A stretch of DNA of 5,131 nucleotides, taken from the NCBI GenBank assembly GCA_938018155.1, contig CALIIG010000302.1, forward strand, positions 1-5,131, written 5' to 3'. The position numbers were made by a program, and so were the translations under genes. Below, piece by piece: positions 1-5,131 of this stretch (the stretch's first letter is position 1; each line of letters begins with the position of its first letter). This DNA comes from an uncultured Prevotella sp. (lineage in GTDB: Bacteria; Bacteroidota; Bacteroidia; Bacteroidales; Bacteroidaceae). The notes beneath the pieces were generated by a model. It was not told where the DNA came from. It saw only the letters and a list, made by a program, of their open reading frames with translations, and made no database searches.

Positions 1-588
1 GCAGCCAACTACATTTTTGCCGAACCCACGACGCTTACCGGCAGTATCGGCATCTTCGGAATGGTGTTCAATACGGCTGATCTCATGACAAAGAAGCTCG
101 GAATAAAGTATGATGAGGTGAAGACTAACCGCAACTCGACATTCGGTTCCACCAATACGCCAATGACCGCAGAGCAGATGGGCCTTGTCCAGGCAAGCGT
201 AAACCACGGCTATACGCTCTTCAAGAGCCGCGTTGCAGCAGGCAGAAAGCTTTCGATGGAACGCGTAGAAGAGATTGCGCAGGGGCATGTCTATCTGGGA
301 GAAGATGCTTTGAAGATCAAGCTTGTTGACGAATTGGGCGGACTCGACCGCGCCGTTGCCAAGGCTGCAGCGCTTGCAAAGGTCAAGACATGGTACACAG
401 AGGCATATCCTGCACCGCAGGGCATCATCGAACAATTGCTGAACAGCGAGACGGGCAGAGGCAACTTCCTCGACGAACAGCTGCGCCTGACGCTCGGCGT
501 ACTATACGAACCGTTCATGCTGACACGCAACATACAGCAGATGGATGCCATACAGGCCCGCATGCCCTTTAGGCTACAGGTGAACTAA
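1..588 (+). CDS. sppA: Signal peptide peptidase SppA, 67K type, C-terminal part
   Basis: The frame is open from the first base, so the gene begins upstream; 195 residues are visible and they end at TAA 586-588. SppA is a membrane-anchored serine protease that degrades signal peptides left after secretion. The fragment opens with the stretch that follows the catalytic serine in the family (AANYIFAEPTTLTGSIGIFG, residues 1-20); the serine itself and the catalytic lysine of the N-terminal half lie outside the window. Further on comes the family's conserved block IAQGHVYLGEDA at residues 92-103, then LVDELGGLDRAVAKAAALAKV at about 108-128. The last 60 residues are less conserved and end in MPFRLQVN, which looks like a natural C-terminus. 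An internal ATG at 61 is not the start, because homologous sequence continues upstream of it. The order sppA then lpxK is, as I recall, common in Bacteroidales. Confidence 0.93.
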   Translation, partial: AANYIFAEPTTLTGSIGIFGMVFNTADLMTKKLGIKYDEVKTNRNSTFGSTNTPMTAEQMGLVQASVNHGYTLFKSRVAAGRKLSMERVEEIAQGHVYLGEDALKIKLVDELGGLDRAVAKAAALAKVKTWYTEAYPAPQGIIEQLLNSETGRGNFLDEQLRLTLGVLYEPFMLTRNIQQMDAIQARMPFRLQVN

Positions 589-648
589 AGGCCGTGCGGC
601 AGAGGCCGTCGCAGCATGATTGGCGCGGAAGAACAGGCTTCTAACAGA

Positions 649-770
649 ATACAGCAAGGCATCTGGCCCGATATTACGGCCCATCTGCCCCAATACCATA
701 ACCCTTTGAATACGATATCATAACCCCTTTGACACGATACTATAAGGCTCTCACCACAATATAATAAGGT
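649..770. repeat. Degenerate 22-bp tandem array before lpxK
   Basis: Units begin at 649, 671, 693, 715, 737 and 759, a strict 22-bp step. Their first 12 bases are ATACAGCAAGGC, ATATTACGGCCC, ATACCATAACCC, ATATCATAACCC, ATACTATAAGGC and ATATAATAAGGT. ATA is invariant, and base 4 alternates C,T,C,T,C,T. The second halves also match in pairs: CATCTG recurs at 660 and 682, and the CCTTTGA..ACG tails of the third and fourth units are nearly the same. A weaker unit may precede at 627 (AGGCTTCT against AGGCATCT). The last unit runs into the lpxK start codon at 771. Function is unknown; it could be a decayed minisatellite, a multi-site operator with two-turn spacing, or leader structure. The rest of the gap (589-648) is GC-rich and shows only a short direct repeat, AGGCCGT, at 589 and 603. 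Confidence 0.7.
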
Positions 771-1937
771 ATGAGAACGGAAGGCGACTTAATCAAGATA
801 AACCGTTGGCTGCTGCCATTGAGCTGGCTGTACGGCTTAGTTGTGTCCCTTCGCAACGAATTGTTCAGCCTTGGAGTGCTCAAAGAGCGAATCTTCAGCA
901 TACCGGTTATCTCAGTTGGCAACATTACCGTAGGAGGTTCTGGCAAGACACCTCTCGTAGAATACCTCATACGCCTGTTGCAGCACTATGTAAAGGTAGG
1001 CGTATTATCGCGCGGATACAAGCGCAAAAGCCACGGATATCTGCTGGCCGACGACAGCAGTACCATGCGTGCCCTGGGTGATGAGCCGTACCAGATGAAG
1101 CAGAAGTTTCACGATATTTATGTGGCCGTTGACAAAAACCGATGCAACGGCATCACCCGTCTGATGCAGGACAAGGCTTCGTCCGACGTGGGCGTCATTC
1201 TTTTAGACGATGCTTTCCAGCACCGATACGTGAAACCGGGCATCAATATCTTGCTTGTCGACTACCATCGACTTATTATTTACGACCGGCTTCTGCCGGC
1301 AGGACGACTGCGTGAGTCGCCAAACGGCAAGCAACGAGCTGATATTGTAATTATCACCAAGTGCCCAAAAGACCTCAAGCCCATGGAATTCCGTATCCTT
1401 ACAAAGGCTATGAATCTCTTCCCCTACCAACAATTATTCTTTACAACCATCGATTACGGCAAGCCCCGTGCGCTTTTTTCTGATGCTACGGCATCGTTGA
1501 GTAAGTACAATGTGCTTTTAGTGACTGGCATTGCATCGCCTGAACAGATGAGGAATGACCTGAAACATAAGTGCCGTTCGGTTACATTGTTAGCCTTTGA
1601 AGACCATCATCTGTTCACTCTTAAAGACGCACAGCGTATCAATGACGCTTTCAAGAGCTTGCCTTCACCAAAGATTATTGTTACAACCGAAAAAGATTCG
1701 ACACGCCTTGTCAATCTTCAGGGCTTCAAAACTGAGGTTAAAGATGCAATATTTGTATTGCCAATCAAGGTGAAATTCATGCTAAACCAAGGAGAAATAT
1801 TCAATAATAAAATCATAAATTATGTACGAAAGAATTCAAGAAACGGCATCCTGGCTAAGAGAAAGGATGACAACGAGTCCCAAAACAGCCATCATTCTGG
1901 GAACTGGACTGGGACAATTAGCTTCCGAAATAACTGA
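771..1937 (+). CDS. lpxK: Tetraacyldisaccharide 4'-kinase LpxK
   Basis: LpxK transfers phosphate from ATP to the 4' position of the lipid A disaccharide precursor at the cytoplasmic face of the inner membrane, making lipid IVA. The 388-residue product has a hydrophobic N-terminal stretch (about W13-L27) fitting its membrane association. It then shows the P-loop VGNITVGGSGKT (49-60), SRGYKRK (80-86), LGDEP (102-106), the Walker B-like LLDDAFQHR (144-152), LPAGRLRE (about 175-182), FEDHHLF (276-282) and TTEKD (305-309), all family hallmarks. An in-frame TAA at 765-767 lies just upstream, so 771 is the first possible ATG. There is no usable Shine-Dalgarno; AAGG at 766-769 sits too close. The last 38 codons overlap punA in another frame. 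The segment YVRKNSRN (351-358) looks like genuine LpxK C-terminus, while the final ~25 residues are low in family character and seem dictated by the punA sequence beneath. Confidence 0.96.
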   Translation: MRTEGDLIKINRWLLPLSWLYGLVVSLRNELFSLGVLKERIFSIPVISVGNITVGGSGKTPLVEYLIRLLQHYVKVGVLSRGYKRKSHGYLLADDSSTMRALGDEPYQMKQKFHDIYVAVDKNRCNGITRLMQDKASSDVGVILLDDAFQHRYVKPGINILLVDYHRLIIYDRLLPAGRLRESPNGKQRADIVIITKCPKDLKPMEFRILTKAMNLFPYQQLFFTTIDYGKPRALFSDATASLSKYNVLLVTGIASPEQMRNDLKHKCRSVTLLAFEDHHLFTLKDAQRINDAFKSLPSPKIIVTTEKDSTRLVNLQGFKTEVKDAIFVLPIKVKFMLNQGEIFNNKIINYVRKNSRNGILAKRKDDNESQNSHHSGNWTGTISFRNN

Positions 1938-2631
1938 TTCCTATGAATTTCCCTATAAGGACATCCCCAACTTTCCAGTGTCAACGGTAGAAGGTCACGC
2001 CGGAAAGCTCATCTTCGGTAAATTGGGAGGTAAGGACATTATGGCCATGGACGGCCGCTTTCATTACTATGAAGGCTACGACATGAAGGAAGTAACGTTC
2101 CCCGAACGCATCATGTTCGAACTGGGAATTAAGACTCTTTTCGTGAGCAATGCGTCAGGAGGTATGAACCCCGACTTTAAGATTGGTGACCTGATGATTA
2201 TTACAGACCACATCAATTTCTTCCCCGAGAGCCCGCTAAGAGGTCGTAATTTCCCTACCGGTCCGCGCTTTCCCGATATGCACGAGCCTTATGACCACGA
2301 ACTAATAGCCTTAGCTGAGGATATTGCGAAAGAGAAAAACATTAAGGTTCAACATGGTATTTACCTTGGCGATATGGGGCCAGCGTTCGAAACTCCCGCC
2401 GAATATCGCATGTATCGCATATTGGGAGCCGATGCCGTTGGCATGAGTACGGTGCCCGAAGTAATCGTAGCCTGTCACTGTGGCATAAAGGTTTTCGGCA
2501 TGAGTATTATTACAGACCTCGGTGGTTTCGACGTTCCCGTTGCAGTAAGCCATGAGGAAGTACAGAAAGCTGCGAACGAAGCGCAGCCCAAGATGACTGA
2601 AATCATGCGCGAAATGATTCGTCGTTCATAA
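1822..2631 (+). CDS. punA: Purine nucleoside phosphorylase, trimeric (PNP) family
   Basis: This cytosolic enzyme cleaves purine (deoxy)nucleosides with phosphate to free base and (deoxy)ribose 1-phosphate, for purine salvage. At 269 residues it has the usual length. Motifs in order are the phosphate-binding ILGTGLG (25-31), VEGHAGKL (56-63), GRFHYYEGY (78-86), SNASGGMN (109-116), GPAFETPAE (186-194, E190 matching human PNP Glu201), GADAVGMSTVPE (202-213, M208 matching Met219) and SHEEV (243-247, H244 matching His257). The residue matching human Asn243, which reads the purine 6-position, is Asp232 here (SIITDLGG). The 1822 start lies inside lpxK, but the N-terminus IQETASWLRE aligns well with the family helix before the phosphate loop, so it is preferred to the ATG at 1867. 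Translation is probably coupled to lpxK. The two neighbours are unrelated in pathway. Confidence 0.96.
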   Translation: MYERIQETASWLRERMTTSPKTAIILGTGLGQLASEITDSYEFPYKDIPNFPVSTVEGHAGKLIFGKLGGKDIMAMDGRFHYYEGYDMKEVTFPERIMFELGIKTLFVSNASGGMNPDFKIGDLMIITDHINFFPESPLRGRNFPTGPRFPDMHEPYDHELIALAEDIAKEKNIKVQHGIYLGDMGPAFETPAEYRMYRILGADAVGMSTVPEVIVACHCGIKVFGMSIITDLGGFDVPVAVSHEEVQKAANEAQPKMTEIMREMIRRS

Positions 2632-2647
2632 AGAATAACGATAAAAA

Positions 2648-3757
2648 ATGGATATTTCCAAGCTGGGTGAGTTCGGCCTTATCGACCATCTCACACGAGA
2701 TATTAAGCTGAAAAATGCTTCCTCTGTGTACGGCGTGGGAGACGACTGCGCCGTTATGCACTACCCTGACAAGGAGGTTCTCACAACCTCTGACATGCTA
2801 ATGGAGGGTGTTCATTTCGATTTAACCTATATCACCTTGCAGCAACTGGGCTACAAAGCGGCCATGGAGAACATCTCTGACGTCTTTGCCATGAACGGTA
2901 CACCACGTCAAATGATTGTTTCAATTGCAGTAAGCAAACGCTTTAAGGTCGAAGACCTCGAAGAATTCTACAACGGACTGCGCAAGGCTTGCGACAAATG
3001 GAACGTAGATATTGTAGGAGGCGACACTACATCGTCATATACTGGTCTGGCCATCAGTATTACATGTATAGGTGAAGCTGATGCGAAAGACATTGTTTAC
3101 CGCCACGGAGCACGCGAAACTGACCTTATATGTGTCAGCGGTGACCTTGGTGCTGCTTACATGGGACTGCAATTATTGGAACGCGAAAAAAGCGTATATT
3201 ATCAGCAAATAGACGCTATAAATAAGAAAATTCAAAAGGCAAATGCAGAGGGTAACGATGCGTTGGTAAAGCATTTACAGGAAGAAGGTATGAAGATTAC
3301 CGACTTTCAGCCCGACTTTGCCGGCCGCGAGTATCTTATTCAACGCCAGCTTAAGCCCGAAGCAAGAGGAGATATTATAGCACTTCTCAAAGAAAACAAC
3401 ATCCGTCCAACGGCTATGATGGACATCTCTGACGGCTTATCATCTGAACTTTTGCACATTTGTCATCAGAGTCACTGCGGTTGTCGTATCTACGAAAAGA
3501 AGATACCTGTCGACTATCAGACCGCGGTCACGGCCGAAGAATTCAACATGAACGTCACTACCTGCGCCATGAACGGCGGCGAAGACTACGAACTGCTCTT
3601 TACCTGCCCTATTGGAGACCATGAAAAACTAACCGTATTGGAGGGGAAAGGCATCAGGCAGATAGGATATATCACCAAGGAAGAGCTGGGCACAAGGCTC
3701 ATATCGCGCGATAATAAAGAGTTTGACATTACAGCTCAAGGATGGAAAGCCTTCTAA
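2648..3757 (+). CDS. thiL: Thiamine-monophosphate kinase ThiL, with linker insertion
   Basis: ThiL phosphorylates thiamine monophosphate to thiamine pyrophosphate with ATP, the last step of cofactor synthesis, in the cytosol. The 369-residue product belongs to the PurM/ThiL fold. It shows GVGDDCAV (29-36), the metal-binding SDMLMEGVHF (48-57), GYKAAMENISDVFAMNG (68-84), VGGDTT (123-128), SGDLG (164-168), then in the C-terminal domain MMDISDGLSSEL (257-268) and NGGEDYELLF (309-318). Between the two domains, residues about 182-218 form a charged helical stretch (from SVYYQQIDA to EEGMKIT) that is longer than I recall in Bacteroides ThiL. The start is fixed by an in-frame TAA at 2642-2644, only one codon upstream of the ATG. 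The gene follows punA after 16 bp with no terminator between, so it is very likely co-transcribed. No other thiamine gene is in the window. Confidence 0.96.
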   Translation: MDISKLGEFGLIDHLTRDIKLKNASSVYGVGDDCAVMHYPDKEVLTTSDMLMEGVHFDLTYITLQQLGYKAAMENISDVFAMNGTPRQMIVSIAVSKRFKVEDLEEFYNGLRKACDKWNVDIVGGDTTSSYTGLAISITCIGEADAKDIVYRHGARETDLICVSGDLGAAYMGLQLLEREKSVYYQQIDAINKKIQKANAEGNDALVKHLQEEGMKITDFQPDFAGREYLIQRQLKPEARGDIIALLKENNIRPTAMMDISDGLSSELLHICHQSHCGCRIYEKKIPVDYQTAVTAEEFNMNVTTCAMNGGEDYELLFTCPIGDHEKLTVLEGKGIRQIGYITKEELGTRLISRDNKEFDITAQGWKAF

Positions 3758-3793
3758 AGAGCAATTTCATCCATCTTTCAAATCAAAATTTTT

Positions 3794-3834
3794 AAGTCTG
3801 CATCCTGTCATTTTCGGGTTGCAGGCTTTGTTAT
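3794..3834 (+). terminator. Probable terminator of the lpxK-punA-thiL transcript
   Basis: AAGTCTGCATCC (3794-3805) can pair with GGTTGCAGGCTT (3817-3828), giving 11 pairs, one of them a T-G wobble, with a single T-T mismatch and an 11-base loop. It is followed by TGTTATAAATT, a poor T tract, so termination may be partial or leave a stable 3' end. It lies 36 bp after the thiL stop. Confidence 0.6.
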
Positions 3835-3934
3835 AAATTAAGGTAAGAACGTCAAAATATAACTTACTTTGTTCCATGATGACCGAAGTTTGTTAACGGA
3901 TATTAAATGTATTTATTTAATTAAGCCGTTTCTC

Positions 3935-3963
3935 TTTGCTTTCAATCGTAATCACTACCTTTG
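3935..3963 (+). promoter_or_regulatory. Bacteroidetes-type promoter of tRNA-Phe
   Basis: A -33 box TTTG (3935-3938) and a perfect -7 box TACCTTTG (3956-3963, consensus TAnnTTTG) are separated by 17 bp. The tRNA begins 21 bp after the -7 box, so transcription should start near 3968-3971. That start would fall at the edge of a perfect 10-bp palindrome, CGTTTAAACG (3968-3977). An A/T-rich stretch (about 3901-3924) lies just upstream and could act like an UP element. Confidence 0.75.
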
Positions 3964-3984
3964 CAAACGTTTAAACGAAATAAG

Positions 3985-4057
3985 GGTACCTTAGCTCAGG
4001 TGGTAGAGCAATGGACTGAAAATCCATGTGTCCTTGGTTCAACTCCAAGAGGTACCA
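3985..4057 (+). tRNA. tRNA-Phe (anticodon GAA)
   Basis: The 73-base cloverleaf is complete. The acceptor stem is GGTACCT (3985-3991) with AGGTACC (4050-4056) and discriminator A4057. The D arm is GCTC..GAGC with loop AGGTGGTA. The anticodon stem is ATGGA/TCCAT around loop CTGAAAA, with GAA at 4018-4020. The variable loop is GTGTC, and the T arm is CTTGG/CCAAG with TTCAACT. No 3' CCA tail is encoded after the discriminator, so it must be added by nucleotidyltransferase. The gene has its own promoter and terminator and is transcribed alone. Confidence 0.98.
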
Positions 4058-4070
4058 CTTCAATCTTTAC

Positions 4071-4105
4071 AAAGGCAGTTTCTTATAGAAACTGCCTTTT
4101 TTATT
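4071..4105 (+). terminator. Rho-independent terminator of tRNA-Phe
   Basis: A perfect 12-bp stem, AAAGGCAGTTTC (4071-4082) with GAAACTGCCTTT (4088-4099), encloses the 5-base loop TTATA and runs into TTTATT. It begins 13 bp after the tRNA and isolates it from the downstream lipoprotein gene. The A-rich start of the stem would also give a T run on the opposite strand. Confidence 0.92.
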
Positions 4106-4234
4106 CCCAATCTTATGCCTAAGGACTGCTAATTATAAGAAAAAACGGCATGATTAGTGTGAATAAGATAGAATGTTGTAATTTAGCTGCATCAATCCGA
4201 TTAACATATTATTATCATCAAAACCATTTTAAGG

Positions 4235-4669
4235 ATGAAGAATTTTGTTGCTGTTATATTCTCATTCCTGCTTATATCCTGCGGATTGGAACACAATAAG
4301 GTCGACGATGCTGTCGCAATATGCTGGGAAGCGCAGCAGACTGACAAAAATCCGACAATTGATTTTGATAAAGCGTTCGACTTTGAGTGGGACTCACTAC
4401 GCTTCTATTCTGTGGGCTGCAGCCTTGAAGACATCAACCGTGATTTAGGTTTTCCTCTCACGGAATATACAGATTTAGCCGACCGCATGGTGTTTTTATA
4501 TCGTGGAAAGCCTGCATACATTGCAGGATGGTGGTATAATCCGGAGGAATCATGTGGCATAACGGTTGGCTGTAATGGCTTAATCTACAAAACCGACCGG
4601 CAACATGCAAAGTTCAAAATTCAGAAAAAGGATAACATGTACATTCTTTGGCCACAACAAAAACGATGA
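4235..4669 (+). CDS. Small predicted lipoprotein, unknown function
   Basis: The 144-residue product opens with a short lipoprotein signal: K2, a hydrophobic run F4-I14, then the lipobox LISC with lipidated Cys16. Residues after the cysteine (GLEHN) do not form an obvious acidic surface-export signal, so periplasmic or surface placement is open. The mature part contains FDFEWDSLRFY (48-58) and LEDINRDLGF (64-73). This recalls a loose family of small Bacteroidetes and Firmicutes lipoproteins with a 'fDWDkl..f' start and an 'INk.LGF' segment; that is recollection only and gives no function. Four further cysteines (30, 62, 107, 113) could form two disulfides after export. The AAGG just before the ATG is too close to serve as a Shine-Dalgarno. 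No convincing promoter was found in 4106-4234; the best is TAATTTAG at 4179. It is probably a single-gene unit or a loose pair with the next gene. Confidence 0.75.
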   Translation: MKNFVAVIFSFLLISCGLEHNKVDDAVAICWEAQQTDKNPTIDFDKAFDFEWDSLRFYSVGCSLEDINRDLGFPLTEYTDLADRMVFLYRGKPAYIAGWWYNPEESCGITVGCNGLIYKTDRQHAKFKIQKKDNMYILWPQQKR

Positions 4670-4697
4670 AATACTTGTAGCATTACATCGTTTAAAT
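4661..4697 (+). terminator. Possible hairpin terminator after the lipoprotein gene
   Basis: AAACGATG (4661-4668) pairs with CATCGTTT (4686-4693). Inside, after an A-A mismatch, AAT (4670-4672) pairs with ATT (4682-4684), leaving a 9-base loop. The 3' side ends in TTTAAAT. The stem overlaps the lipoprotein stop codon (TGA 4667-4669). It is AT-rich, so termination would be modest. Confidence 0.45.
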
Positions 4698-4744
4698 CAT
4701 AGACCATTATCATAAAGTCGTAACCTATCTCCTAATTTTCTCAT

Positions 4745-5035
4745 ATGAAGACAATGAATAACTTCCAACTTATCAAAGAAAAATTAGAGTTGTTTTATAC
4801 CATTAGCGATTCAAATATAACAGAATTAAACGACCTGTGCGAAGAGATTTACCAAATAGATAAGAATGCAGAGCAGTCGCTAATTCTTATACGTCCCCTT
4901 CTCAACATTTTAGAGACAAATCCAAACTACGATTTTGGTATGCCCGGTTGCGTGGTACACACACTCGAAACCTATTATAAAAAGAGATTAGAACAACACC
5001 TTTATCCGCTCTTGTCATATAAAATGACGGCATAA
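4745..5035 (+). CDS. Small soluble protein, immunity-like, perhaps truncated
   Basis: The 96-residue product has no signal peptide or membrane segment and is probably cytosolic and mainly helical, with an acidic N-terminal half. The segment YDFGMPGCVVHTLETYYKK (57-75) resembles 'DFGsPGplVH.iE.yY', a motif I recall from a widespread family of small bacterial proteins found among immunity or hypothetical genes. In that family I recall a further C-terminal stretch of roughly 25-40 residues ending in a Trp-Met-Leu-Asn-Arg-like motif. Here the chain stops soon after at LLSYKMTA, so the gene may be a C-terminally shortened member. The other two forward frames after about 4990 do not supply the missing part. 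A second ATG at 4754 is an alternative start. It lies 75 bp after the lipoprotein gene, converges with tRNA-Asp, and shares that gene's terminator. Function is not known. Confidence 0.65.
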   Translation: MKTMNNFQLIKEKLELFYTISDSNITELNDLCEEIYQIDKNAEQSLILIRPLLNILETNPNYDFGMPGCVVHTLETYYKKRLEQHLYPLLSYKMTA

Positions 5036-5040
5036 AACAC

Positions 5041-5069
5041 AAAAAACAGCTACTATGTAGCTGCTTTTT
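5041..5069. terminator. Two-way terminator between the small gene and tRNA-Asp
   Basis: A perfect 7-bp stem, CAGCTAC (5047-5053) with GTAGCTG (5057-5063), has a 3-base loop. It is flanked by six A on the left and CTTTTT on the right. Read on the + strand it ends in a T run (5065-5069) and serves the 4745-5035 gene, 6 bp after its stop. Read on the - strand it ends in TTTTTTGTG and serves tRNA-Asp. Confidence 0.85.
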
Positions 5070-5070
5070 G

Positions 5071-5131
5071 CGGTGCGTACGAGATTCGAACTCGTGACCT
5101 CCTGCGTGACAGGCAGGCATTCTAACCAACT
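5071..5131 (-). tRNA. tRNA-Asp (anticodon GTC), 5' end outside the window
   Basis: On the - strand the visible part starts in the D loop (AGTTGGTTA). Next comes the anticodon stem CCTGC/GCAGG with loop CTGTCAC, where GTC is the complement of 5108-5110. The T arm is ACGAG/CTCGT with TTCGAAT, and the 3' acceptor strand is ACGCACC with discriminator G at 5071, typical of tRNA-Asp. No CCA is encoded. About 13 bases at the 5' end (acceptor strand and start of the D arm) lie beyond the right edge. Confidence 0.95.

Noticed and set aside
705..731. Two TTTG boxes (705-708 and 728-731) as a -33/-7 promoter for lpxK
   Set aside because: The bases before the second TTTG are CCCC, not TAnn, so the -7 box fails. 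The match comes from the repeat.
760..765. TATAAT, an E. coli-style -10 box before lpxK
   Set aside because: It lies only 5 bp before the start codon, has no partner box at the right distance, and Bacteroidetes use TAnnTTTG. It is better explained as part of the sixth 22-bp unit.
649..770. The 22-bp array as a CRISPR array
   Set aside because: There is no constant repeat alternating with unrelated spacers, the period is too short, the units diverge throughout, and no cas gene is visible.
740..970. Reverse-strand open frame opposite the lpxK start
   Set aside because: It is antisense to the conserved LpxK N-terminus and P-loop; its composition is what antisense of a coding frame would give.
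2311..2553. Reverse-strand open frame within punA
   Set aside because: It is a shadow of a strongly conserved coding region, with no start context or motif of its own.
3864..3871. TTACTTTG as a promoter between thiL and tRNA-Phe
   Set aside because: It has one mismatch and no -33 box at a suitable distance; the nearest upstream TTTG (3827-3830) is 33 bp away and inside the terminator stem.
4036..4057. The tRNA-Phe 3' end as an integrase attachment site
   Set aside because: I found no second copy of the 3' end (AAGAGGTACC) downstream and no integrase gene. The tRNA-Asp 3' end is likewise not duplicated in the window.
4179..4186. TAATTTAG as a -7 box for the lipoprotein gene
   Set aside because: It has one mismatch in the conserved TTTG part and no TTTG at the -33 distance; only TTAG or TGTG is there. 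It is too weak to call.
4902..5129. Reverse-strand open frame of 75 codons at the right end
   Set aside because: It runs through the tRNA-Asp gene, the terminator hairpin and the antisense of the small gene, and its product has no protein-like features.

Overview
The window looks like a chromosomal segment from the Bacteroidales, most likely a Prevotella-type organism. Three things point there: the protein sequences as I remember the family, the gene order sppA-lpxK-punA-thiL, and a tRNA promoter of the Bacteroidetes type (TTTG, 17 bp, TAnnTTTG). Start codons lack good Shine-Dalgarno sequences, which is normal in that phylum. These are judgements from reading, not from a database search.

Positions 1-3757 hold a co-directional housekeeping cluster on the + strand. 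It starts with the C-terminal part of the signal peptide peptidase SppA (cut by the window edge). After a 182-bp gap come lpxK (lipid A 4'-kinase), a purine nucleoside phosphorylase (punA) and thiL (thiamine-monophosphate kinase). lpxK and punA overlap by 116 bp in different frames, and thiL follows punA after 16 bp, so these three probably form one transcript. It would end at a hairpin near 3794-3834. The genes share no pathway (envelope lipid, purine salvage, thiamine cofactor).

The sppA-lpxK gap is not featureless. From about 649 up to the lpxK start codon it holds a degenerate tandem array with an exact 22-bp period. Each of six units begins with ATA, followed alternately by C and T.

Positions 3758-5131 are different: smaller, more AT-rich genes set between two tRNA genes. 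A tRNA-Phe(GAA) at 3985-4057 has its own Bacteroidetes promoter and a strong terminator. It is followed by a small predicted lipoprotein (4235-4669) and a 96-residue soluble protein (4745-5035) that looks like a C-terminally shortened member of a small immunity-like family. A tRNA-Asp(GTC) enters from the right edge on the - strand, and a two-way terminator sits between it and the convergent small gene. The stretch without a protein gene (3758-4234) holds the cluster terminator, the tRNA-Phe promoter, gene and terminator, and otherwise AT-rich DNA.

No mobile element, CRISPR array or complete defence system can be supported here. The most unusual items are the 22-bp array, the dual-coding lpxK/punA overlap, an Asp at the base-recognition position of the phosphorylase, and a lineage-type insertion in ThiL.
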